From NCBI GenBank assembly GCA_900770075.1, contig CAAGIZ010000107.1, positions 1 through 14,040 on the forward strand: 14,040 nt of DNA, read 5' to 3'. Shown here piece by piece: positions 1-5,983 of the stretch; position 1 is the stretch's first letter; each line of letters begins with the position of its first letter. Both the position numbers and the translations under genes were made by a program. The notes below the pieces were generated by a model, which was not told the origin of the DNA, searched no databases, and worked only from the letters and a program-made list of their open reading frames with translations. The DNA comes from Spirochaetia bacterium. GTDB lineage: Bacteria > Spirochaetota > Spirochaetia > Treponematales > Treponemataceae.

Positions 1-6
1 CGATCT
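1..6. other. Possible adapter remnant at contig start
   Basis: The first six bases, CGATCT, equal the 3' end of the Illumina adapter (…TTCCGATCT). Six bases alone prove little. However, the other end of the contig carries a 35-base exact adapter match, and on the minus strand these bases cut off the tRNA-distal hairpin exactly where a T-run would be expected. Confidence 0.4.
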
Positions 7-31
7 AACCTTCCCGTCGAGGAAGGTTTTT
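7..31 (-). terminator. Hairpin downstream of tRNA-Asp, probable terminator
   Basis: AACCTTCC (7-14) pairs perfectly with GGAAGGTT (21-28) around a six-base loop, and T's follow on the plus strand. It lies 6 bp beyond the tRNA discriminator base. Read on the minus strand, the 5' arm is preceded by A's, so an intact site would probably have a matching T-run after the 3' arm. That part is missing because the contig ends there, perhaps in adapter. It could equally terminate plus-strand transcription. Confidence 0.45.
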
Positions 32-33
32 GA

Positions 34-107
34 CGCGAGCAGCGGGGCTCGAACCCGCGATCTCCGGCGTGACAGGCCAGCGCGATAACCAACTTCGCTA
101 TGCCCGC
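34..107 (-). tRNA. tRNA-Asp (anticodon GTC)
   Basis: The minus strand folds into a complete 74-nt cloverleaf. The acceptor stem GCGGGCA/TGCTCGC has seven pairs with one G-U. The D arm is GCGA…TCGC with a GG-containing loop. The anticodon stem CTGGC/GCCGG encloses the loop CTGTCAC with anticodon GTC. A five-base variable loop precedes the T arm GCGGG-TTCGAGC-CCCGC. The discriminator base is G73, and G34-U35-C36-C38-G73 fit the known aspartate identity set. The 3' CCA is not encoded (TCA follows), so a nucleotidyltransferase must add it. A strong promoter lies just upstream. Confidence 0.96.
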
Positions 108-118
108 GTGATGTATAT

Positions 119-147
119 ATATTAACAAAACGAAGATTTTGCGTCAA
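119..147 (-). promoter_or_regulatory. Sigma-70-type promoter of tRNA-Asp
   Basis: On the minus strand, TTGACG (147-142) and TAATAT (124-119) are separated by exactly 17 bp. The predicted start is near 112, a few bases before the tRNA 5' end at 107. The match to the housekeeping consensus is strong, as expected for a stable-RNA gene, and the A-tract array lies directly upstream. Confidence 0.8.
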
Positions 148-154
148 TAGCAAA

Positions 155-209
155 TTTAAATTTTTTTTAATTTTTTTTAATTTTTTTTAAATTTTTTTTA
201 AATTTTTTT
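155..209 (-). promoter_or_regulatory. Five phased A-tracts upstream of the tRNA promoter
   Basis: On the plus strand, T-runs start at 161, 171, 181, 192 and 203 (8, 8, 8, 8 and 7 bases), separated only by AA or AAA. The steps are 10, 10, 11 and 11 bp, averaging the DNA helical repeat, which is the classic arrangement for intrinsic curvature. On the transcribed strand these are A-tracts at about -50 to -97 relative to the predicted tRNA start, the place for UP-element or bend-mediated activation. The activating role is inferred. Confidence 0.7.
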
Positions 210-267
210 CGGCACTGGAAGTTCAATGCAGTGCGGCATAGGATTGGAGCACCTGCGAAGCAGTCAT

Positions 268-313
268 AAAAAGAGAAAGGGGTGGAAGGACTGTTCCACC
301 CCTTTCTCTTTTT
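268..313. terminator. Bidirectional rho-independent terminator, 20-bp perfect stem
   Basis: The arms 268-287 and 294-313 are perfectly complementary over 20 bp around the loop GGACTG. The stem core is GC-rich (GGGGTGGAA/TTCCACCCC) and the outer part is A-rich on the left and T-rich on the right, so it can act on both strands. On the minus strand it lies about 120 bp after the pncB stop and ahead of the tRNA unit, so it probably ends the pncB transcript. Confidence 0.85.
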
Positions 314-432
314 ACGATGAGCCGCGAAGACGGCGAAGTGCGTAAAGCCTGGTTTTAGGGGCGGACGTTTTCTGAGCGCAGCGGTGAAATCGTCCGTTCC
401 GAAAAGCCGCCCGAAAAAATCTGGAAAATCTC
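314..432. repeat. Repeat-like intergenic sequence after pncB
   Basis: No gene is visible. The sequence is rich in short GCGAAG, GCCG and GAGCGCAGCG motifs that resemble the intergenic blocks at 2226-2330 and around 13640-13765. CGGACG (362-367) and CGTCCG (391-396) form an imperfect inverted repeat. It is probably a member of a dispersed REP-like family; only the shared style, not a full copy, can be seen here. Confidence 0.35.
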
Positions 433-1902
433 TTACAGACGGTTTATGCTTTTTTCGATGAAGTCCATTTTGAGGTTTTTAAGGTTTTCTGTAAGGCTTA
501 CCTTATAGATGTGTGGATTTAAAATGCGTTTGTAGGAAGCGTCCAGAGTTTCCAGCTGCTGGCGGGCTGTTTCGTGGGCAAGTCGGATGACTTTTCCTGC
601 AGGCTGTTTTTCTTCCAGACGGCTGCCTTTTTCTACGACTTTGTGGAGGAGAGGTTCGATTTTTGCTGCCTTAAAGGTGAACTGGCGGTAGTCTATCATC
701 GGGTGGTAGTACCGGTATTCTTTTCCGGCTTCCAGTTTTTCGTCTTCGGTGGCGATTATGTCGGCTTTTGCGTTGCCTTCTTCATCGTAAAGGCGGTAGA
801 CGTTTTTTATGCCCGGGTTCGTGTTTTTTTCCGGGTTGTCGGAAAACTTCATTGCAGGAATGTTTTTTCCTGTGGTTTTGTCGTATCTTGCGGCCAGCTT
901 GTAGACACCTGTAAAACTTGCTTCGTTTCCGCCTGTTACCATGTGGGTTCCGACTCCCCAGCTGTTTATAGGGGTGCCCTGCTGTACCAGAGTTTCGATT
1001 ATTTCTTCTGTAAGTTCGTTGGAAACTGTTATGGTTGCCTGGGGGAATCCTGCCTTGTCCAGTTCTTTGCGGACTTCCTTAGTAAGATAGGAGATGTCTC
1101 CTGAATCCAGCCGTACTCCAAAGTTGTAGCCCTGTTCCACCAGTTTTGCACCTGCTTTTATGGCATTTTTTATGCCGGAGCGGAGGGTGTCGTAGGTGTC
1201 TATTAAAAATACTGCCTTTTGAGGGTAGAGTTTTGCATAGGCTTCGAAGGCCTCCAGTTCTGTCGGAAAGGCCATAATCCATGAGTGGGCCATGGTTCCC
1301 ATAACAGGAATGTCGTAGAGTTTACCTGCCAGCGTGTTTGAAGTTCCTGCTGCGCCTCCGATGAAGCTTGCCCTGGTTGCACTCATTCCGCCGTCAGGTC
1401 CCTGTGCCCGCCTGAGTCCGAATTCCATTATGGAGCCTTTTTTGCTGGCAAGCCAGATTCTTGCGGTTTTTGTGGCTATGAGGCTCTGGAAGTTTATGTG
1501 GTTAAGAACCAGGGCTTCTACAATCTGTGCTTCGATAAGCTTTGCGTGAATCCTTAAAACCGGCTCCTGGGGGAAAACTACGGAACCTTCCCTGAAGGCG
1601 TAGATGTCGCCGTTAAAGCGGAAGTCTTTCAGGTAGTTCAGAAATCCCGGTTCAAAAATTTTCTGCTGCCTTAAATATTCTATGTCGTCCTGACTGAAGG
1701 TAAAGTCTGTAATGGCATCCAGAAGGGTGTCCAGTCCTGCAAAGATTGAAAAACCGCCGTTAAAGGGCTGTCTTCTGAAGAACATGTCAAATACTACGTC
1801 CTGATTCATGTCGTTTTTCCAGTAGCCCTGGGCCATGGTCAGTTCGTAAAAGTCGGTGAAGAGGGCACTGTTTATGGTGCTGTTTTCGATTTTTTCTTTC
1901 AT
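433..1902 (-). CDS. pncB: Nicotinate phosphoribosyltransferase
   Basis: This enzyme makes nicotinate mononucleotide from nicotinate and PRPP with ATP hydrolysis, the entry step of the Preiss-Handler NAD salvage route, and acts in the cytoplasm. The 489-residue length is normal for the family. Family landmarks are clear: the N-terminal TDFYELTMAQGY (16-27), the RRAQGPDGG…RASFIGG segment (164-183), GTMAHSW (202-208) with H206 as the likely phosphorylated histidine, RLDSGD (264-269) in the phosphoribosyl site, and SWGVGTHMVTGG (314-325). The ATG at 1902 is preceded by AAGGAAG at 6-nt spacing, which fixes the start. It is monocistronic, with a promoter at 2030-2058, a structured leader and a downstream terminator at 268-313. 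No synthesis or transport gene of the pathway is adjacent. Confidence 0.95.
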   Translation of the reverse strand: MKEKIENSTINSALFTDFYELTMAQGYWKNDMNQDVVFDMFFRRQPFNGGFSIFAGLDTLLDAITDFTFSQDDIEYLRQQKIFEPGFLNYLKDFRFNGDIYAFREGSVVFPQEPVLRIHAKLIEAQIVEALVLNHINFQSLIATKTARIWLASKKGSIMEFGLRRAQGPDGGMSATRASFIGGAAGTSNTLAGKLYDIPVMGTMAHSWIMAFPTELEAFEAYAKLYPQKAVFLIDTYDTLRSGIKNAIKAGAKLVEQGYNFGVRLDSGDISYLTKEVRKELDKAGFPQATITVSNELTEEIIETLVQQGTPINSWGVGTHMVTGGNEASFTGVYKLAARYDKTTGKNIPAMKFSDNPEKNTNPGIKNVYRLYDEEGNAKADIIATEDEKLEAGKEYRYYHPMIDYRQFTFKAAKIEPLLHKVVEKGSRLEEKQPAGKVIRLAHETARQQLETLDASYKRILNPHIYKVSLTENLKNLKMDFIEKSINRL

Positions 1903-2029
1903 TTTTGCTTCCTTTTGTGCATTGAAGAAAGTTTTTCTTCAGCGTTTACCGTCTTCATAAGCGATAAAAACCGACTTTCTTTGATGGTTACCTCTAAAAA
2001 CTTCAGTTTTTAGAGACTCCTTTATGTGT
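1903..2029 (-). promoter_or_regulatory. Structured 5' leader of pncB
   Basis: The predicted leader is about 120 nt. It contains a perfect hairpin, CTCTAAAAAC (1992-2001) with GTTTTTAGAG (2006-2015) and a four-base loop, and a wider inverted repeat AAGAAAGT (1925-1932) / ACTTTCTT (1974-1981) close to the ribosome binding site. This could be a regulatory leader, but no known riboswitch class is recognised and the first hairpin may simply be a local repeat motif. Confidence 0.4.
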
Positions 2030-2058
2030 ATTTTAAGGATTTTCTTTTTTATTTACAA
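2030..2058 (-). promoter_or_regulatory. Candidate promoter of pncB
   Basis: On the minus strand, TTGTAA (2058-2053) and TAAAAT (2035-2030) are 17 bp apart in an AT-rich island just after the GC-rich repeat block. The predicted start is near 2023. Confidence 0.55.
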
Positions 2059-2345
2059 GTTGCATGCACGGGCTAGGGATTCGGGGATGGGCATTGCCCA
2101 CCTCTGCAAGTTTGTGTGCTGTTCGCACCCAAACTTGTTATTTACGTGTGCACCGGGGATGGCGTAAACGCCACCCTCTGCGAGTTTGCAAGCAAACTCG
2201 GCGCACGTCCTAGCCTTCGGCTAGGGATTGTAGCGGCGGCGAAGCCGTTCCGGAGCGGAGCGCAGGAATGGAGCGAAAGCGGAACCGCGAAAAGCCCGAC
2301 CCCGCAAGGGGGAGCCGCCAGAAGCGAATTCTCAGAATGGGGAGA
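2059..2345. repeat. Mosaic of palindromic intergenic repeats
   Basis: No gene is evident. Two diverged units both read GGGGATGG…CCACC-CTCTGC followed by a hairpin: CAAGTTTG (2107-2114)/CAAACTTG (2130-2137) in the first, CGAGTTTG (2181-2188)/CAAACTCG (2193-2200) in the second. Smaller palindromes are TGGGC-att-GCCCA (2088-2100), GGCG-taaa-CGCC (2161-2172) and CCTAGCC-ttc-GGCTAGG (2209-2225). GGCTAGGGATT occurs twice directly (2071-2081, 2219-2229). The tail from 2226 (GGATTGTAGCGGCGGCGAAG…) has a diverged inverted copy near 13738-13761. It looks like a REP-type dispersed repeat cluster. Confidence 0.7.
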
Positions 2346-2350
2346 GTTTT

Positions 2351-3643
2351 TTACTGGACATTCATGGTTTTAAGGATGTCCTGTGTTTCCTGACGGTTGA
2401 GGACGCGGACTATTTTGTTTTTGTCGTTGTCGGTCTGGATTGTGATTGGGTTTCCTGAGGAATCTTTTTCGCCGAGGACTGAAACTATGGGGTTTCCGGG
2501 GGAGGTGGGGCTGACATCTGTTACCTGGGCGATTTTGCCGTTTACCAGATAGACCCAGGCTCCAATTGGGAACAGGGAAAGGGAGTAGAGAAGGGCTTTT
2601 ATGACGGTGTCGTCAAACTGTTTGCCTTCGTTTTTTAAGATTTCCACCATGGCTGCGTAGGTTGAACGGGCCTGCCGGAAGTGTCTCGGGGCGGTGATGG
2701 CTTCGAAGGTGCAGGCCACTCCGATTATTTTTGCAAAGATGTCTATCTGGTTTCCTGCCAGTTTTCGAGGGTAGCCGGTGCGGTTTTCCCGCTCGTGGTG
2801 TTCGAGGATTCCCAGCTGGATTTGCGTAGGGAAATTGTTTTCCTTGACGATGTTGAAGCCCAAGACTGTGTGGGTTGCGAGTTTTTGTTTTTCGGCCGGG
2901 GAAAGGGTTCTGTTTGTCATGTATAGCTGGGGCGGAAGGCGAATCTGTCCGATTTCGTGGAGAATGCAGCAGACTCCCAAATCGACGATTTTTGACAGGG
3001 TGAACCTGAGCTGCAGGGCTATGACTATTGCTATTACTGTGGAGCGCATGCTGTGGCTTACCAGATAGTTTTTGGTAATGGTGTCCTGGGACGGGGTTAT
3101 GCGCAGCACGTAGCGGCGGTTGTCTTTTATGAAAATGCACAGTTCCTTGACTGTTTCTGAAAGTTCGTTGTAGTTCAGCACTTTGTGGGTGGCGTAGTGG
3201 GTGTAGACTGCGGTTATGTACTTCATGTATTCGTCGTAGATTGTCTGTACTACGTCCATCCGGGATTTTTCGTTGTTTGCAAGGCTTGTCTTTGCTTCCT
3301 TGATGGCTTTTTTTGCGTTGTCGCCTATTTTTTCGTTTTTGTTTTTGTCGTCCAGCTCCAGTTCTTCAAAGGAAACTGTCTTAAAGTCTGTCTGGATTGA
3401 AAGTGCGGGGCGGGTTGGGGCGGAGGTTTTTGCGGCTGGAGAGGTGGAGGGAGCCTGAATGGTCTGTTCCACTCCCTGATTGCCTTCGGAATACACGACT
3501 TTGAAGCCCCATTCCAGAAGGGCTTTTTTCAGCGTGTTTGTGAACGGGCACATGGAATTTAAGAGGATGAAAGTTTTGTCGAGCAGAAGGTCGCGGGAAA
3601 AAAAGGTTTTGTCGTTTATAGCGGAAACTGGAAATGAATTCAT
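2351..3643 (-). CDS. HD-GYP-like protein with altered metal-binding residues
   Basis: A 430-residue cytoplasmic protein. The N-terminal 60 residues are unrecognised, a Pro/Ser/Thr/Ala-rich linker covers about 61-85, a charged helical region 90-150, and an HD-GYP-type domain about 185-355. HD-GYP enzymes hydrolyse cyclic di-GMP. The fold's landmarks are visible: VSHS (H197), HEIGQIRLP (229-237), H258, and HHERENRTGYP (282-292) with an intact GYP. Departures from the usual HDxGKxxIP and VADxxDA motifs are HD to HE (E230), K to Q (Q233) and, in ACTFEAIT, loss of the expected Asp. It may bind but not cleave the nucleotide, or use metals differently. AAGGAG lies 8 nt before the ATG. It sits alone between two gene-free stretches. 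Confidence 0.8.
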   Translation of the reverse strand: MNSFPVSAINDKTFFSRDLLLDKTFILLNSMCPFTNTLKKALLEWGFKVVYSEGNQGVEQTIQAPSTSPAAKTSAPTRPALSIQTDFKTVSFEELELDDKNKNEKIGDNAKKAIKEAKTSLANNEKSRMDVVQTIYDEYMKYITAVYTHYATHKVLNYNELSETVKELCIFIKDNRRYVLRITPSQDTITKNYLVSHSMRSTVIAIVIALQLRFTLSKIVDLGVCCILHEIGQIRLPPQLYMTNRTLSPAEKQKLATHTVLGFNIVKENNFPTQIQLGILEHHERENRTGYPRKLAGNQIDIFAKIIGVACTFEAITAPRHFRQARSTYAAMVEILKNEGKQFDDTVIKALLYSLSLFPIGAWVYLVNGKIAQVTDVSPTSPGNPIVSVLGEKDSSGNPITIQTDNDKNKIVRVLNRQETQDILKTMNVQ

Positions 3644-3726
3644 ACACTATGCTCCTTGTTATGTATCGGAGAGAAACGGACAAAACTGAAGAAAAGGATG
3701 AAAAATCTCCAAAAAATCTAAGGAAG

Positions 3727-3765
3727 CACTGAATAATTTCTGGAAACAAGCCGCTGCATTCAGTG
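3727..3765. repeat. Inverted repeat upstream of the HD-GYP-like gene
   Basis: CACTGAAT (3727-3734) and ATTCAGTG (3758-3765) are perfect 8-bp inverted copies 23 bp apart, within the presumed promoter region about 85-120 bp before the start codon. It may be an operator or leader hairpin. No convincing -35/-10 pair was found here. Confidence 0.35.
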
Positions 3766-3788
3766 TTTTTTTAGAGGTTCCGGTCAAA

Positions 3789-3827
3789 AAAAAAGAGAAG
3801 AAAACTTACACTTTTCTTCTCTTTTTT
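3789..3827. terminator. Bidirectional rho-independent terminator
   Basis: A perfect 16-bp stem, 3789-3804 with 3812-3827, encloses the loop CTTACAC. Each arm runs into A's (left) or T's (right), so it can work in both directions. On the minus strand it lies some 300 bp after the glycosyltransferase-like gene, ends that operon and insulates the HD-GYP-like gene. Confidence 0.8.
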
Positions 3828-4126
3828 ACATGGAAAGCCGATACCGGCGCGTCTTTTATGTTTTGACAGGGCGGCTGGATGTTTGAAAAACCGTCTGGTT
3901 TTTCCCGTCCTGCTGATTTAACCAAAGACATTTAAATTATCGTTTTGTTTTGCCGGGGACTTTAGGGAAAAAAGAAAAAATTGCGAAAAAAGGAAATAGT
4001 GGGGGGGAAGGGATTTGGGGCAGGTTGCGGTCTGGGGGGGGCAAGTTGCGGTCTGGGGGCAGGTTGCGGTCTGGGGGGCAGGAATTTGTCAAAGTTGGCA
4101 GAAAGCTGTCAAGGTGCCGGGGGTTG
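3828..4126. other. Gene-free stretch after the DUF115 gene
   Basis: No coding region is supported. It contains a small perfect hairpin, GAAAAACC (3885-3892)/GGTTTTTC (3897-3904) with loop GTCT, an AT-rich patch near 3920-3945, a G7 run at 4001-4007 and the G-rich tandem repeat listed separately. Spaced TGTCA motifs occur at 4087-4129, just after the stop codon. The long untranslated tail of the operon transcript probably spans it. Confidence 0.5.
4017..4079. repeat. Three-copy G-rich tandem repeat
   Basis: The unit CARGTTGCGGTCT plus a G-run is repeated three times: 4021-4041, 4042-4059 and 4060-4078, with G-runs of 8, 5 and 6 bases. Unit length differs only through the homopolymer, which points to slipped-strand variation. 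Four or more G-runs on the plus strand could form a G-quadruplex; the operon mRNA would carry C-runs. Confidence 0.75.
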
Positions 4127-5983
4127 TCAGGGAAGCGGAGGCAGGTATTTCTGGTACTGGGTTATTGATTTTGCAAGTTCCTGATAGACGGCTTTTGAGC
4201 GGGCAAAGACCTGTTTTTCCGGCTCCTGGGGCAGGCTGCAGGAGGAAAAAACTCTGTCGAGCTGGGATTCAGTTGGAAAAACAAGGGAAACGATTTGCGT
4301 AAACTGGGAATTTCTGAGCCGCAGGTCAATCTGTTCCAGCTGTTTAAGTGCAGTCTGGATTTTTTCGGACTGAGGGGTTTTGTCTGAAAGCAGGTTTTCG
4401 CAGATGGAAATCGCGTTTTTTGAAAGAATGAAAAGGTTTTCCAGACCTTCTTTTAGTTCGGAGAGGGCGGAATTATAGTTTTGTGAGAGCAGGTTTTGGA
4501 TGTCTTGAGTTTTTGCGTTTTTCTGTTCTGCTTCAAAAAAGGCTTTTCGGAGTTTTTGGCTTTTCGGGCGGTTTAGAAGGGAGTGAACGTCAGCGGTTTT
4601 AAAACCGGGAACAGCCAGTGATGAGCGGCTGAGGGAAAAACAGGAAATTTCTGGATATTTTTGTGTCTGGCTTTCAAACCACCAGGCGAACATCTTCATT
4701 TTTGAATCCGTGACGACTTCTTTTTTTTCGTAGTCAAGAGCTTTTTCCGGGTTTGCAGCAAAAAGGGCTGAAGAGAGTTTTTTTTCTGCAGAATCAAGCC
4801 TTGTGCTTTTTGCGTGGGCAGCTTCTTCAAAAAACGAGCCGCGGATATGACCCTGCTTTTTGGGATAGGCCAGATCCAGCCCTGCACAAAAAATTTCTTC
4901 TGCTCCTGCCAGCCGGCAAAAATCCCACGCCGTTGTAGAAACTGAGCCGCCAGTGCCTAAAGTTCCTTTTTCGCCCAGTTTTTTTTCAAAGTACTGCCCC
5001 AGTGGAAAAAGCGATGAGCACAGTACGGTTTTTCTGCACTTAAAGCGGAAAACCGGAGGGCAGACTGCAGATTCTGTTATTAGAACGCTGGTCTGACTTC
5101 TTAAGCCGGCTATGTGCCGGTAGGCGTAGTACTGCGGGTCTGTAAGTACGATAAAATCCGGTTCAACCTGGGCTTTAAGGCAGGCTCTGAGGGCTGTGTC
5201 TACTGCAACCGTTATGCACCGTTCCTTCAGTTCTTTCAGGTGCGGAAAAATTTCTGTAAGACCCGGCCCCGCACTTATGAGAAGGAAGGGAAGGCCTTTG
5301 GGGCAGGCATCTTTGTAGACATTTATACCGTCCAGCTTTTCCAAAAAATTGAGGTTTTTGCAGGAGTTTCTGAGCCACAGTTTTGAAAATCTTTCCAGAG
5401 TTGCGCTGTTTATCTTTTCTTTTTGAATGTTCCGCTCAAAAAGGGCATGAAGGGCCGAAAAATAATCTTCTGCATGCCTGGTTTGTGCCTTGTTTTCCAG
5501 AATTGCTGTGTGAGAAAGTTTTGCAGAGTGTTCCGTCAAGGTGATTACGTCTTTTGGAGCAGCGTTGAGCAGAAGGATGAGTTTTTTGTGCCGGAACAGA
5601 GGGGAAAAATCTGTAAACTTAAGGGCAGCAAAAAAACGGTGCAGCTCCGGTTCCACCAGAATTATGGTGTCCTCCGGATATTTTTTTGCCCATTCAAGAG
5701 GTGCATAACCCAGCCCCATGGAAAAAAAAACGGCGCAGTCAGTATTTTCTTTTTTTGCGTTTCTGACGGTGTTTTCGGCTTCTTTTTGAGGGGCATAGGC
5801 GGAATGCAGGAAAATTCCCTTTTCTTTTACTGTAAGACCGCCGCTTTTTGACTGCAGAACCTGCCAGAAGGGGCTTTCAGGTTCCTTTTCCCTGCTTATA
5901 TCTGAAATGTCAGAAAGCTGTTTTTGCAGGGCGGGAAACCGGGCTGTAAAAAGGTCAAAATTTTTATTCCAAAAAGAGTTCAA
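4127..5983 (-). CDS. MAF/DUF115 family glycosyltransferase-like protein
   Basis: A 618-residue protein of the DUF115 / motility-associated-factor type. Family members are linked to flagellin glycosylation with nonulosonic acids, and the core is related to the MptE pterin pyrophosphokinase fold. The core spans about 205-400: LLISAGPGLTE (234-244), ITVAVDTALRACLKAQVEPDFIVLTDPQ (257-284) and GTGGSVSTTAWDFC…AGAEEIFCAGLDLAYP (343-374). An N-terminal domain (about 80-180) has a FFSMGLGY…VEPE segment resembling a nucleotide-binding fold, and the C-terminal third (475-615) is helical. The start is TTG at 5983, preceded by AGGA at 8-nt spacing; the next Met is about 90 residues in. It overlaps the PBP gene by 20 bp, so translation is probably coupled. 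The precise acceptor and sugar cannot be told from sequence. Confidence 0.8.
   Translation of the reverse strand: MNSFWNKNFDLFTARFPALQKQLSDISDISREKEPESPFWQVLQSKSGGLTVKEKGIFLHSAYAPQKEAENTVRNAKKENTDCAVFFSMGLGYAPLEWAKKYPEDTIILVEPELHRFFAALKFTDFSPLFRHKKLILLLNAAPKDVITLTEHSAKLSHTAILENKAQTRHAEDYFSALHALFERNIQKEKINSATLERFSKLWLRNSCKNLNFLEKLDGINVYKDACPKGLPFLLISAGPGLTEIFPHLKELKERCITVAVDTALRACLKAQVEPDFIVLTDPQYYAYRHIAGLRSQTSVLITESAVCPPVFRFKCRKTVLCSSLFPLGQYFEKKLGEKGTLGTGGSVSTTAWDFCRLAGAEEIFCAGLDLAYPKKQGHIRGSFFEEAAHAKSTRLDSAEKKLSSALFAANPEKALDYEKKEVVTDSKMKMFAWWFESQTQKYPEISCFSLSRSSLAVPGFKTADVHSLLNRPKSQKLRKAFFEAEQKNAKTQDIQNLLSQNYNSALSELKEGLENLFILSKNAISICENLLSDKTPQSEKIQTALKQLEQIDLRLRNSQFTQIVSLVFPTESQLDRVFSSCSLPQEPEKQVFARSKAVYQELAKSITQYQKYLPPLP

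Noticed and set aside
155..209. CRISPR-like or other short regular repeat array
   Set aside because: The units are 10-11 bp A/T tracts without spacers; helical phasing next to a promoter explains them better.
2116..2373. 85-residue open frame on the plus strand over the intergenic repeats
   Set aside because: It is made wholly of palindromic repeat sequence, lacks a ribosome binding site and overlaps the end of the HD-GYP-like gene.
3950..4302. Three overlapping plus-strand frames of 67-95 residues over the G-rich repeat
   Set aside because: The translations are low-complexity Gly/Val repeats caused by the tandem repeat, no ribosome binding site is seen, and two of them run into the opposite-strand DUF115 gene.
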